64,000 nt of DNA, from positions 1 to 64,000 of the forward strand of contig MU867107.1 in the NCBI GenBank assembly GCA_033725935.1, in the 5' to 3' direction. The stretch comes from Cladorrhinum sp. PSN259 (Eukaryota; Ascomycota; Sordariomycetes; Sordariales; Podosporaceae). Position 1 is the stretch's first letter, and the number at the start of each line of letters is the position of its first letter. This document shows, piece after piece, positions 43,206 to 54,200 of this stretch. Position numbers and translations under genes: made by a program. A model generated the notes under the pieces. The model was not told the DNA's origin. It did no database searches and saw only the letters and a program-made list of their open reading frames with translations.

Positions 43206-44529
43206 TTACCCAGGGATGATTAGGGTTCAAATTTTGTTGAGCCGCCTCCGAACGATGCTGAATGGGAAAAGCAACCGAGGTGGGATAATCAGTGTCAGGG
43301 TTTGTTGCTTTGGTATTTACGTGCAAAAGGCTTTCACTATGACACCCTTTACTGTATCACAGCTAACATCCCCGTAGGATACATTTTACTGCTCATGGAC
43401 CTCTTCATCCGACCACAGACCTACTGTTTTGCAGCAAGCATCAAAGTGTTTCCCGCTTATCTCCGAATCTCCTTCGAGAACCAGAACCCTCTCCAAACTC
43501 GAATTTCCTCTTGATAGGTCTCCTTGGGACTGGCCCCTGAAATCACAACTCTCGAGGACCAGGTAATTCTTGCCCTCGTACCATGACGTAATCTGAACTC
43601 GGGGTTTGCATCCAAAAGATAGATTTACCGCCCTAATTCCAGCAAGCAAAGCCGATTGTTGCGCGGATATACTTCAGTATATCTGACCTCTCATCTCTCC
43701 CAGGCGGCAAGATATATTGGTTGAACAACTAACCAGGGCAGACAAAGTTCCAGGCGTAACTGATCGTGATACCCTCCGGCATAAGGCCGATGCAGGTAAT
43801 CTCGGATTCGCAGAATGAGTGAACTGAACCCGGTTTTTGCCATCGTTGGTTGGCAAGATGCCTGGGCAACTTCTTGTCAAAAGGGGCTCCTGGCCTACCC
43901 AAAAATCTCGATCGTTCAGTAAGACAGTCATCGGGTGCTTCTCTTGAGGCAGCCTCAAGCAATTGCCCAACAAACACGAAAACGGCTCAGAAGGTGCTTG
44001 CCGTCTATATATAACAAATACCCGGAGCGGATCTCCAAGCCACCTTTTCCCGGCCCGTTCAGGAAATCCCGGCGGCCATGACCTACCGTGACTGCCGGGT
44101 AAATTATGACTCGATATTGCACTCACCACATCTCACCAGTGGCGTTGCCCCGTCGTCTATATTGCCTTTATGCCATGGTAACGCGTCGAAAAAATCTGGG
44201 GTATGGTGTTGCACGACGTCTAGCCAGAGATCCCGTCTGGGGACCCCACACAATCATGCAGGTTGGACAGGTCACACTGGCAGTTAATTGCAGAATGAGT
44301 CCGAGAAGGAAGCCGTTCGAATCCTTCTCAGACGAAAAAACAGATTGGCGCTATGATCGGTAATTGACTTGGTTGGGCCGCCTCATATGCCGCTGGTAGG
44401 ATGCTATGACGACGGGGGGTAAGTGCCCGGAGCAAGAGAGAGAGGTATATATCATTAAAAGTTGGTCAGCCGTCCGCCCCTGTGGCCTCCTTTTTCTCTC
44501 CTCACCACCACAACCATCACCAGACCAAC
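43206..44529. promoter_or_regulatory. Intergenic, includes promoter of the AA9-CBM1 gene
   Basis: No gene is assigned. A TATATAT box at 44446-44452 lies about 80 bases before ATG 44530, after a GA-rich run. A 151-codon minus-strand frame at 43674-44129 has no recognisable motif. Confidence 0.45.
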
Positions 44530-45760
44530 ATGAGATCAGCATTCGTGGCAGTACTGACGGCCCTCGCCGCAAACGAGGTTGCCGGTCACTCCATCTTCCA
44601 GCAGCTCTGGGTTGATGGCACCGATTATGGCAGCACATGTGCCCGTGTTCCTGGATCCAACTCACCTGTCACCAACGTGGGCAGCCGTGACATAATCTGC
44701 AATGCTGGCACTCGTGGTGTTGCCGGCAAGTGCCCAGTCAAGGCTGGCGGCACTGTGACCGTCGAGATGCACGCTGTACGTACCTAGTTTTCTTTACCCC
44801 TATTACAGCCATGCACTGTTCTAATACTTCCTCAAGCAACCTGGCGACCGCAGCTGCAGCCAAGAAGCCATTGGTGGTGCTCACCATGGCCCAGTCCAAG
44901 TTTATCTCAGCAAGGTTTCTGACGCCACTTCGGCCGACGGTGCCTCAACTGGCTGGTTCAAGATCTTCTCCAACTCGTGGTCCAAGAAATCTGGTGGTCG
45001 TGTTGGTGACGACGACAACTGGGGTACCCGCGACCTCAACGCCTGCTGTGGCAAGATGAACGTCAAGATCCCCTCCGACATTCCTTCAGGAGACTACCTC
45101 CTCCGTGCTGAGGCTCTAGCCCTTCACTCGGCCGGACAAGCTGGCGGCGCCCAGTTCTACATGACCTGCTACCAAATTAGCGTTGAGGGTGGTGGTAACG
45201 CCAGCCCAGCGACTGTCAAATTCCCTGGCGCTTACTCGTCGTCTGACTCCGGTGTCAAGGTCAACATCCACGCTGCTCTTAGCACATATGTCGCTCCCGG
45301 TATGTTTCAAGCCCTTGCTACAAAATTTTCATCCGAATCCTTTTCTGACTGATTTAATCTCACCAGGACCTCCCGTCTACGCTGGTGGCACCACCAAGAT
45401 CGCCGGTTCCGGCTGCCAGGCCTGCGAGTCCACCTGCAAGGTCGGATCCTCGCCTTCGGCTGTTGCTCCCTCTGGCAAGAAGCCCAGCGAGGGTGGTGCA
45501 AGTGCCGACCCCGTTGGGGATACCAACAGTGGTTGCACTGTTCAGGCTTTTGGACAATGTGGAGGTATGTTGTCACCCCAACCTCAGACCTCTCGCTCAT
45601 TTGGGGCATCTTCTGGGGGTTAGCTAACCACATGATGGACTGATGACTAACATGACTACGTTTAGGACAAGGATACAGCGGCTGCACCCAGTGCGGCTCT
45701 GGTCAGGTCTGCAAGGCTGTTTCTCCTCCTTATTATTCGCAGTGCTCTCCAAGCTCGTAA
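44530..45760 (+). CDS. AA9 lytic polysaccharide monooxygenase with C-terminal CBM1
   Basis: Secreted copper-dependent cellulose-cleaving enzyme of 333 residues. Exons 44530-44775, 44837-45299, 45367-45564 and 45666-45760 join in phase. The signal peptide ends NEVAG before H20, the mature N-terminal His. The catalytic domain shows HSIFQQLWVDG, NAGTRGVAGKCPVKAG, EAIGGAHHGPVQVYLSKV, WGTRDLNACCGKM, DYLLRAEALALHSAG and GGAQFYMTCYQISV. A Ser/Gly/Pro linker leads to a fungal cellulose-binding CBM1 split by the last intron: CTVQAFGQCGG, QGYSGCTQC, then a Cys-containing end YYSQCSPSS. It is complete and plausible as an induced cellulase-regulon gene. The promoter TATA is at 44446. Confidence 0.95.
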
Positions 45761-46582
45761 GTGGGACGGAGACGCGGATGTATGAGGTAGTAGTCTAATC
45801 ATGTGAGATGTTTGTTTGAGTGTTGAGACAAGTTGTATTTGAGTTCTAGGGATCTAGGTGGTGTACATATATTGGTGTTATAGCATTGTGGGGGCAGAAT
45901 ATCTACATGATTGCGATTTGTTATCTCTCTCTGCTTCTTCTTCTTCTTCTTCTTCTTCCTTGCTGAATGAGCACGCGTATCCCCTTCTGACGACCTGCGT
46001 CATGTCAGAGATCAAGGTCTGTTACATTCCATCCCAAAATTGCACTGTAAGATCTCACGGTGGAACTGAAACCCAAACACTTACCCAACACCAAAATTCG
46101 AAATGTAAACCGGCCAATGTTCGAATCAAACAAATAACGGACTTCTCATACTATGAAACGATGGTTGCCTTGACGATCATCGCTGTCACTGTGTGGTGGG
46201 TTGCTACCTATTACGCCCGGGCCAAAACTCCTCTCGGGTGACAAATTCGCCATGCCAGTGTTTTACGCCGGATGCTTCCCTCCTCACAGAGGGAGATGGC
46301 AATAACATTGAGGAGATCCGCTGCTCCAGAATACTTGAGGCAGACACAAGAGATGGCCGAGGCCGAACAGGGTGATTGATAGCCGGGCACTGGCAGTCGG
46401 AGAAGAAGGAAAATGGCAAGCACAGAAAAGGGAGCAGTTATCTCGAACAACAGTTCAAGGTGAGCAATGCCGCAACTCCGTCTTGAACAAGCTCGAGGAA
46501 CAGGCCAGCACGGTGGCAGACAAGAAGGCTCAAAAATTCGAAGAATTCTTTTTCCTACGGCTTGATGAAGAGGATTACAGGT

Positions 46583-46614
<32 letters not shown>

Positions 46615-47532
46615 TTTTTTTTTTTGGGGGGGGGGGGGGATTTATGGTGGGTGTGGATTTACAGTAGGGCGTCATATCAGAACACCACTACTAAAAGAAA
46701 AGTGGTTATAATGTACGCATNNNNNNNNNNCAATTCGTTGCCCCTCGGCTTGCCCCCACGCTTACCCCTACTTTCCTATCTTTCCTTTTTTTTTTTTTTT
46801 TTTTTTTTTTTTTGGGGGGGGGGGTGGATTTTACGTGGTTGAGGATATCACGTATGCAGGCATATCCGAACACCAGTAATTCAAGACTAGTGTGATGAAT
46901 GTACGCCTTGACGATATCAAGAGGGTCTATAAGTGAATAATTGCCTTTTCATACTCTTTTCAATTCCTATTCTACTTGTTTTTCACGCCTGTTTAACTTC
47001 TGTTGAGGTATTCTTGACACCCCATTTGAGATTGTCACTCGATCCTGCTACATTCATACAAAGTAGCGTCGACCGGGTTACATGATTCAGGGCGAGTAAA
47101 AAAAGATAGGAGGGCCGGCGATGTATTGAAGAGTAAAACGCACAGTCCTGATGTGAATAAGTGAGTTTCTTTCCTATTTTGGTATGTGGGCCTTGAGACC
47201 TCGGCATTTTGAGGGCTGTGGTGGCGGAGCATGCAAGAACTTTGGTGAGGAGCTGCTAGGAGTATTGAGGCAAACCCTGAAGACCAATAACTTTTCCAAA
47301 TTCGAATCACTAAACCAATTTTTCAGGTGGTGACAGTGGCTTCCTCGTGGTTGCTCCTGCCATTATCACACTGAACACGGCCGAGCCGATGATGTCGGCA
47401 TCAATGTCTTCCTGCCCCGCAACCCGTTCAAACTCAGAACATATAATCACCCTCAGTTCCCGGATCCTCTAATTTACTATTTCATCCACAAGCATTCTTA
47501 GATATCAATATTTACTTGACGCATACTCCAAC
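45761..47532. other. Intergenic with (TTC)n, homopolymer runs and assembly gap
   Basis: A (TTC)n tract lies at about 45929-45957. From 46590 to 46920 there is a repeated T-run/G-run sequence either side of ten N (46721-46730). No gene is recognised. The last 200 bases before 47533 are C-rich and may be promoter or an unseen 5' exon of the lactonase gene. Confidence 0.4.
46597..46910. repeat. Diverged direct repeat with T-run/G-run heads around an N gap
   Basis: Copy 1 has a T-run to 46625, G-run 46626-46639, then ggattta..catatcagaacacca..aatgtacgc up to the gap. Copy 2 has a T-run 46786-46813, G-run 46814-46824, then ggatttta..catatccgaacacca..aatgtacgc. The N bases 46721-46730 lie between the two copies. 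Confidence 0.75.
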
Positions 47533-48885
47533 ATGACCCGCCGATCTCGAGTTGCCGCCAACTGGGAGGAACCACAAGATGCCAATCCCTCGACAGAAAG
47601 GACCCTGCCAGCTTTGGCTCAGGTAATCGACCAGAGGCATTTCAATGCCCTTCAGAAAGTTTTCTGCGTGAATGAATTCAATGGCACTCATGTAAGTCAA
47701 CATCACTTCCATAACCGAAATCAACAAGGAAAAAAAAGGGGCTAATTATTCGTGACTTTAGAGATTCATCCCGCCGTCTCACTGCAAGGACTCACTCTAC
47801 GATCGTCCCTTCCACGTATTCGACGACGAGTTTCTCGATGTTATTGGCCAAAATCCAACTCTGACACTCATCAACCAGACCGATGGTGATCCCCTGTTCC
47901 ACGAGGCGACCATCTGGCATCCGGAGACGGATGAGATGTTCTTTTGCCAGTCTGCGGGGGCTGAAGCTGCGGGAACTGGGCTTCACAAGTCAGCTGTTGT
48001 CCTAAAGATCAATCTTTCAGAGATCACACCCGAGGTTACTCGTCAGAGAAACGCCAGTGGCTCTGTCAAGGTCGACTTGGTGGATTCAGATGTCCCGGTC
48101 ATCAACCCAAATGGAGGAACCAACTACAAGAATAAACTTTTGTTCCTTGGTGAGGGCCAGGGTGATAAGATTGCGCCGGCTGTTTATCTCATGGAGCCCA
48201 AGGCACCATACAAGACAAAAGTAATCTTGGACAACTTCTTTGGCCGCCAGTTCAACTCACTGAACGACACTTGCGTCAACCCGCTAAATGGCGAGATCTA
48301 CTTTACCGATCCGACATATGGACACGTTCAAGAATTCCGACCAAAACAGGGGCTGCCTAACCAGGTATGGCGGTTCAATCCAGAGACTGGAGATGTGAGG
48401 GTTGCTGCCGATGGGTTCAAGATGCCCAACGGGATCACCTTCTCTCCCAGAGGCAAGCACGTTTACATCACGGACACGGGCATGCTTCAGTGCTGCCGTG
48501 GCAATGACTTTGGTCTTCCTTCAACCATGTGAGTAAATGCAACCAACTCGATATGCAAGCAAACGGGAACTCATGGATGTGATATAGTTACCGTTACGAC
48601 GTGATGGAAGACGGCACCTTTGAGAACCGCAAGACGTTTGCGTATGTGAGCCCTGGCATCCCAGATGGCATCCACTGCGATACAAGGGGCAATGTGTACA
48701 CTGGAGCAGGTGACGGGGTCCAGGTATTTAATCCCTCTGGGAAGCTGATTGGCAAGATCCATATCGGAGGCACTGTCGCCAACTTTGGGTTTGCTGGAAA
48801 GGGGAGGATGGTGATCTTGGCCGAGACGGAGCTGTATTATGCCACCCTGGGTGCCGAGGGTGCGTTTCCGGGGCAATTGTATTGA
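47533..48885 (+). CDS. SMP-30/gluconolactonase-like beta-propeller protein
   Basis: Predicted calcium-dependent lactonase of the SMP-30/Gluconolactonase/LRE-like group, 407 residues. Exons 47533-47691, 47762-48528 and 48588-48885 are joined by 70- and 59-nt introns in phase. Typical blocks are HEATIWHPETDEMFFCQ (first metal ligand region), FNSLNDTCVNPLNGEIYFTDPTYGH (Asn/Asp ligands), GFKMPNGITFSPRGKHVYITDTG, and PDGIHCDTRGNVYTGAGDGVQVFNPSGKLIGKI. These match the fungal lactonohydrolase-like branch. As annotated from ATG 47533 there is no signal peptide, but an upstream exon cannot be excluded because secreted relatives exist. Substrate is unknown. Confidence 0.88.
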
Positions 48886-49453
48886 TTTTCCATTTTAAAC
48901 AATCGAATCATGGAGAAAAGGGAACATTGGTAGAGATAAAGGATAACGCTAGAATACCTAGAATGGGAAATACCGTGTATATTTAACGCTGTGTGCTATT
49001 ATTCGGGGCGGGAAGATTCGCTTGATAAATTTTAAAAGAGTATGAGATCCTTTATATTTTATCAGGGCATAGAAAGCATCATCGACCAACTACAGTATTT
49101 AATCATGTTTCTTCCAGTAATCATGGAGTACATGGGAAATATTTTCTCCATCAAAAGGTCCAGGAGTCGAGGTCGACATCACACAGTACGATGAATGCAC
49201 TGTGACAGGGATACAACGTAAAGTCCCCCACATTCCGCTGCAAAAAACCTCCACCGCGGGCCGCTTGTCAAAAAGCAGACCCAGAGGGGTTTCCACTCTC
49301 CACAGTTCGCCACGGCGCTGCTCCACGACGACTTTGGAGACTCGTAAGTCCGTGACGACAAGGAATTTGACTTGCGCGCGCGCGTGCGAGCGCATTAACA
49401 GAGGGATTCGCTCGCACATCTCACCATCGCGTGAACACCTCGACTAATCCAAG
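48886..49453. other. Intergenic, lactonase 3' end and F-box promoter
   Basis: No gene is recognised. A (CG)-rich palindromic stretch cgcgcgcgcg lies at about 49375-49384 close to the F-box gene start. Confidence 0.4.
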
Positions 49454-51283
49454 ATGTCGTCGTCGTCGTCCTTCTTCTCAAAGCGCGACCGATCCTCCTC
49501 CCCCGAAGAACCTCCATCTTCAACAACAGCGCTTCAGCAGACCAAACGTCGCAAACTCTCTCCCGCCATCACCCCGGCCCCGGCCCCCACCCGGGCGCAT
49601 CAACACAAGGGGAAAGACCTCATCTCCCCGCTTTCAGACGAGATCCTCCTGCGCATCTTGGGTTTCCTGCCGCCTCCTCACCTGCTCGCTTTGGCGCCGG
49701 TTTCGCACAGGTTTTACGCCCTCACGTCCGATTCGCAGCTCTGGAAAGCGCTGTACTATAATAACTTTGTGAGGCCGCGGGCTTCGAGGATACCGGGGTT
49801 CAAAGATGGGGCTGGATTTAGGGTGGGGGAGGGACTGTATCCGTATCCGTACAGCCAGCCGCCTGTTGATTGGAAGAGACAGTACAAGGTTCGGCACAAG
49901 TGGGCTTGGGGGAGGTGTGAGGCTTGGTCTTTGAAGTTGGATGAGGAGGAGGAACAACAAGAAGGAGAAAAGAAAGGTGTGGAAGAGGAGGGAGAAAAGG
50001 TGGAAGGGAAGGGCAAAATGCTGATCAAGATTGCCGGGACGACGGTCATCACGGCTGATACAAGCAAGGGACTCTGCGCATGGGATTCGAGCGTGAAGAG
50101 GGGTAGTTTGCTGGCTAGGATAGGGCTGGGGGAAGGGACTGTGCCGAGTTCTATTTCGGTTCAGCAGGTCGAGAGGAAACCAGATACCCTGGACGTTGCG
50201 CTGGGGTTTGTTGATGGTGGATTTGGTGTTTGGAGGTTGTTTACGAAGGAGAAGATGCTGGTGAGGAGGTACCGGCATGAGAAGTCTAGTAATGGTGAAC
50301 TGGTGGAGATTGCCTATTCCCATCCGTATTTGTTGACGGCTACGGGGTCGGTATTGGTTTCGTTGTATACGTTTGACCTTCCAAAGATCGACGGTGAGAA
50401 GGATGTAAAGGTAACTGGGATATTGTCCGAGTACTCTGATTCAGACGATGACGACGAAGACTTGGAAAAGGATGGGGGCACGGAGGAGTTATCGGCTCCG
50501 TATCTGCTAACATCCTTAAATTCGCACACGTCGCGACCACCATTAGCTCTTTCGATCCGAAAGACGGTCTTTACAGCTATTGCTTCGATAGCATACACAT
50601 GTTCAACACTGCAGGGGTGGGCCATCGGAGTTCAAGATCTCCACATCCGTCAACCTACAAAGGCAAGGAGGTCCCTTTCCGAGGTTACAACCACTCGGAT
50701 AGCATACACAACCCCTATGACTTTGGGCGATGCATCTTACCGCCAGTTGACTCCTCCGCCAACACCTCGACGGCAGGACAGGCAGTCTGGAGACGAGTCG
50801 ATAGGCAACAGCACAAGCTCAAGGCTCCCAGAGCCTGGACCAACCAGCATACGTTACACGCATCCCTACCTTTTGGCGACTCTCCCCGACAATACCCTAG
50901 CTCTGTACATGTGCACGTCCAACGCTTCGTCAATCTCAATTTCACCAGGCATTCGACTCTGGGGGCACACCTCTGGAATCAGCGATGCCCAAATCACCCG
51001 CCGAGGCAAAGTCGTCAGTGTCAGTTCTCGTGGAGGAGAGATGCGGGCCTGGGAACTCGAAGGTTTCTCCCGTTACAGCAATCGGCGAAGCATCGAGATC
51101 CGCCCAGAGGCACCTTTCGCACAAGGCAACAGCACCATCCCTGCCAGAGACGAAAGTGCCGATGACGTGGTCGGCTTTGAGGAGTGGAGAAAGTCGGTGG
51201 GCTTTACTGACGAGATGTTGATCGTGCTTAACGAAGGCACCCTCAAAGGCAGAGCGACGATGATGGTGTACGACTTTCGGTGA
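49454..51283 (+). CDS. F-box protein
   Basis: Predicted substrate receptor of an SCF ubiquitin ligase, intronless, 609 residues. A Ser/Pro-rich N-terminus with a basic KRRK is followed by an F-box at about residues 56-105 (LSDEILLRILGFLPPPHLLALAPVSHRFYALTSDSQLWKALYYNNF). The C-terminal 450 residues read like degenerate WD or propeller repeats: TTVITADTSKGLCAWDSS, GFVDGGFGVWRLF, IRLWGHTSGISDAQITRRGKVVSVSSRGGEMRAWELE. An acidic Ser/Asp stretch (SDSDDDDEDLEKD) sits near residue 330. No canonical yeast name can be given. The start is the first ATG in the frame with coding character. Confidence 0.85.
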   Translation: MSSSSSFFSKRDRSSSPEEPPSSTTALQQTKRRKLSPAITPAPAPTRAHQHKGKDLISPLSDEILLRILGFLPPPHLLALAPVSHRFYALTSDSQLWKALYYNNFVRPRASRIPGFKDGAGFRVGEGLYPYPYSQPPVDWKRQYKVRHKWAWGRCEAWSLKLDEEEEQQEGEKKGVEEEGEKVEGKGKMLIKIAGTTVITADTSKGLCAWDSSVKRGSLLARIGLGEGTVPSSISVQQVERKPDTLDVALGFVDGGFGVWRLFTKEKMLVRRYRHEKSSNGELVEIAYSHPYLLTATGSVLVSLYTFDLPKIDGEKDVKVTGILSEYSDSDDDDEDLEKDGGTEELSAPYLLTSLNSHTSRPPLALSIRKTVFTAIASIAYTCSTLQGWAIGVQDLHIRQPTKARRSLSEVTTTRIAYTTPMTLGDASYRQLTPPPTPRRQDRQSGDESIGNSTSSRLPEPGPTSIRYTHPYLLATLPDNTLALYMCTSNASSISISPGIRLWGHTSGISDAQITRRGKVVSVSSRGGEMRAWELEGFSRYSNRRSIEIRPEAPFAQGNSTIPARDESADDVVGFEEWRKSVGFTDEMLIVLNEGTLKGRATMMVYDFR

Positions 51284-54200
51284 GACGCTTTCGTCAGTTG
51301 ATTGGAGCAACGTTTCAGCAAAAGAGCCAGTCTGAGATGAAGGCAGAGTGATGCCTTTGGACTTACACACACAGAGGTGTATTCGGGGTTGGAAAAGCGA
51401 CTGGAGAGTGGGGGCTGCTCGTAACTCCCGGTCAATGGGCTTCAAATTCCGCCTTGGAAGGCGCAGAAGCTCGTAGCAGTTTCGCAGGGTACGAAACGCT
51501 TCTTCCCCCGATTGACCCGACCAGCTAATCCAATGAATCTTTTCCGGTTGCAGCCATAATAAATAAACAATGAATTCTCACATGCAGGACGCGTCAAAGC
51601 CCGGCCCCCTTTGTTCTTAATGCGTGGTACTCAAATGAGGCGCCGGCGAATCGGCAGGCTGGCTGCTGTCGTACAGAACCATCCGACCTCCATGCCCCCT
51701 CTACCGCATTACCGGACTCGGAAAATCATGTACACGTTACTAAAGCGGGGCTGGTGAACCCCCCTCCGGTGAGCGGAACCCGGAGCCGCATTTCTCTGAT
51801 TCCAAAAAAGCTATCTTTTTCGTTTCCGATGGCGGCGCCGCCAAAGGACCGACCGGTAGGCTGCAGTTAAGGCTACCTAGGATTCTTTCGCCACGAACAG
51901 TCATAACACTTCAATTGTTGTGCCTAGAATGAGGACTTTAAGGGCCGTGTGAATCATTTATTCTTTTTGCTATTGTAGATACGCAGCGAAAAAGATGACG
52001 ACGACAGTCTCACACACTGCCCCCTCTCGGAGGTTACTGGACGAACACTGCCCACCGAATTGAGGACGACATGTCATTTTGCGCCAGAATTTTTGTATCG
52101 ACTCATTTATGTGGTCCGCACTGAAAAAGTGCAGTTGCTGAATCTGCGGGACGTGAGAGCATACGCGGTACCCAAAACAGGTGGATTGCTCGATTGGGTA
52201 ATTTGTTCAAACCGACCTTCCATGTTCAGAGTCCTGCCACACCTATCAATTGCTGCAGGATAAGGCGGGAAAGGGGCCGCAAGAAATATGAAACAAACAT
52301 AAACACAGAAAACGCACATATGTGCAGAACTTTTTGAATGTCATTTCAGTGTCAATTGGTAATTCTGAATGAGCCGGTCGCTTTTTCTTGTTCTTGCTTC
52401 ACACCCCGTTGCGCCTATGATAGTTGTGTTGCGCTCGGTGTACATGGCCATGGCAAAGCTGCCAGTTCGGCTCCACGGGTTTTCGACAGGTTCACCAACA
52501 CAGACCAGACCAGACACGGAATGTTTAAAACAAAGCAGCGATTTTGATGGGATATGGGGATTGTGTCTCTGTGTCTGTTGTGTGGCAACGTTGACCAGAC
52601 CACTGCAGACCGGGTTTGTTTTAGTCTAGGTTAGTGTATATCCCGTAACAGATATCATTACCTACACCAATTCTTCGAAAACCAGCCGCTGAGAAAGAAA
52701 ACTGGTTTTCTAATGGGGCTATCCGAACCCCATGATTCTAGTTTGTCAGAAGCAAGAGAGAGAGACAGTGTGTGTGGACTTCATTGTACCCCCACGATCA
52801 AAAAAGTGAGAGCGTGATGGTATTGGTGGTGGTGTCGTGAGACACACTAATTGGGAAAACCCCTCCAAAAATGGCTGGCTGACCCAGCATGGCCTCGACA
52901 TGTGAAAGATCCATGGATGGCTAAATCAGGTGACGAAATAGTGTCTTGGATGGTCAGGTTCCTACACACTGCGGAATGCAAACTCCCACGCGATATAAAT
53001 TGACGTGAGGGGAAAGGAACCTTGAAGAGAGGTCATGATGGGCCAGGAAAGTAAGACACACTTACAAGGTGAGGGGCATGTATTTTGGAAGGGGGGGGAG
53101 GGGAGACACAGGGTATGTTCTGATAGGAACACGCCTCCCCCTTTTTTGCACTCCGTTTCCCCCCCCCCCTCGTTATATTTCGGCCGTGGACGTTGGTGAG
53201 AAGTACCGTTTTGCAATCAAGAAATGTAAAAGTTGGAAGTTGTTGAAATAAGGACCAGGGGGCTTTAACATATACCACGGGAACAATGCGTTTCAGCATC
53301 AATTGATCATGGATTGCTTGGGGCCTTGTTTCTGTTTCGCTGTCGCATGGTTTTTGGCCTGTCATGGGTTGCGTGTGTTGCTTCTGCTGCTGCTTGCTGC
53401 TATGTGTTGGTCTTTCAAGCATGGCCATGTCAGGTACCCGGTTCGAAGGGTTCCCTTTGGATCAAAACGGATCTGGTCAGCCACAAGCACACCAGAGCAA
53501 GCCCCAAAAAGGCTTGATTCTGGACTTTCCATGTGCAGCAACAAGCAACACACCTCATCTGCAGGGCGTATGCACTGCGAGTTTGTTGCCGCCCAGGCTA
53601 CCAGGAGTGTGCAGTTGTTAGTTGCAGAAAACAATAATTGGCATGAGGCTGGCTGGGCTGGCCCCAAACGGGTATCTGCCCGCACAGAATTGCCAGTGCC
53701 GTGCCGAAACTTGGAAATAGAACCCTTGTCGGCGATCAGCCCTTGGGGGAAACGTACGGGGACGCGGGCCTGGGCTCTGCCGAATGGATTTGTTCCAGGG
53801 TTCCTGACAAGATCTCTGGTTGGCTGTTCCAGGCTCGAGCATCGGAAAGCATGAACATCGGAATTGTGGGAGATTGGACCAAGCATCTTGATGTCGGTTT
53901 CGAACGGGGGTGGTGGTCAACGCGGAGGCAGCCCATTCGGCCGAAGATGTAAGAAGCATACAGATCTAGATGGGCTGACGACAATCCATCATGGCGCCCG
54001 CGATTCGTAACGAGATTCGTGGTGTGAGCCTGTTCGTCCACCCAAGACTAGTGCTGCTGTGGGACCGGCATTGCGCGCAGAAGACAGCAAAGCGGTTGGT
54101 CATTGCTGTCCCAATCAAAAGAGTCAATTGCGATGTGCGTCTGCCTTGTGAGATTGTGTCGATTTTTGATCAACCCCGCCAATTGGTCATGGTCTTTTTC

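Noticed and set aside
43674..44129. Minus-strand ORF of 151 codons
   Set aside because: No recognisable domain or start context; lies in the promoter region of the AA9-CBM1 gene.
44315..44340. tRNA B-box-like word gttcgaatcc
   Set aside because: No acceptor stem, A-box or anticodon arm fits around it; the match is part of a small inverted repeat gagaagga/tccttctc.
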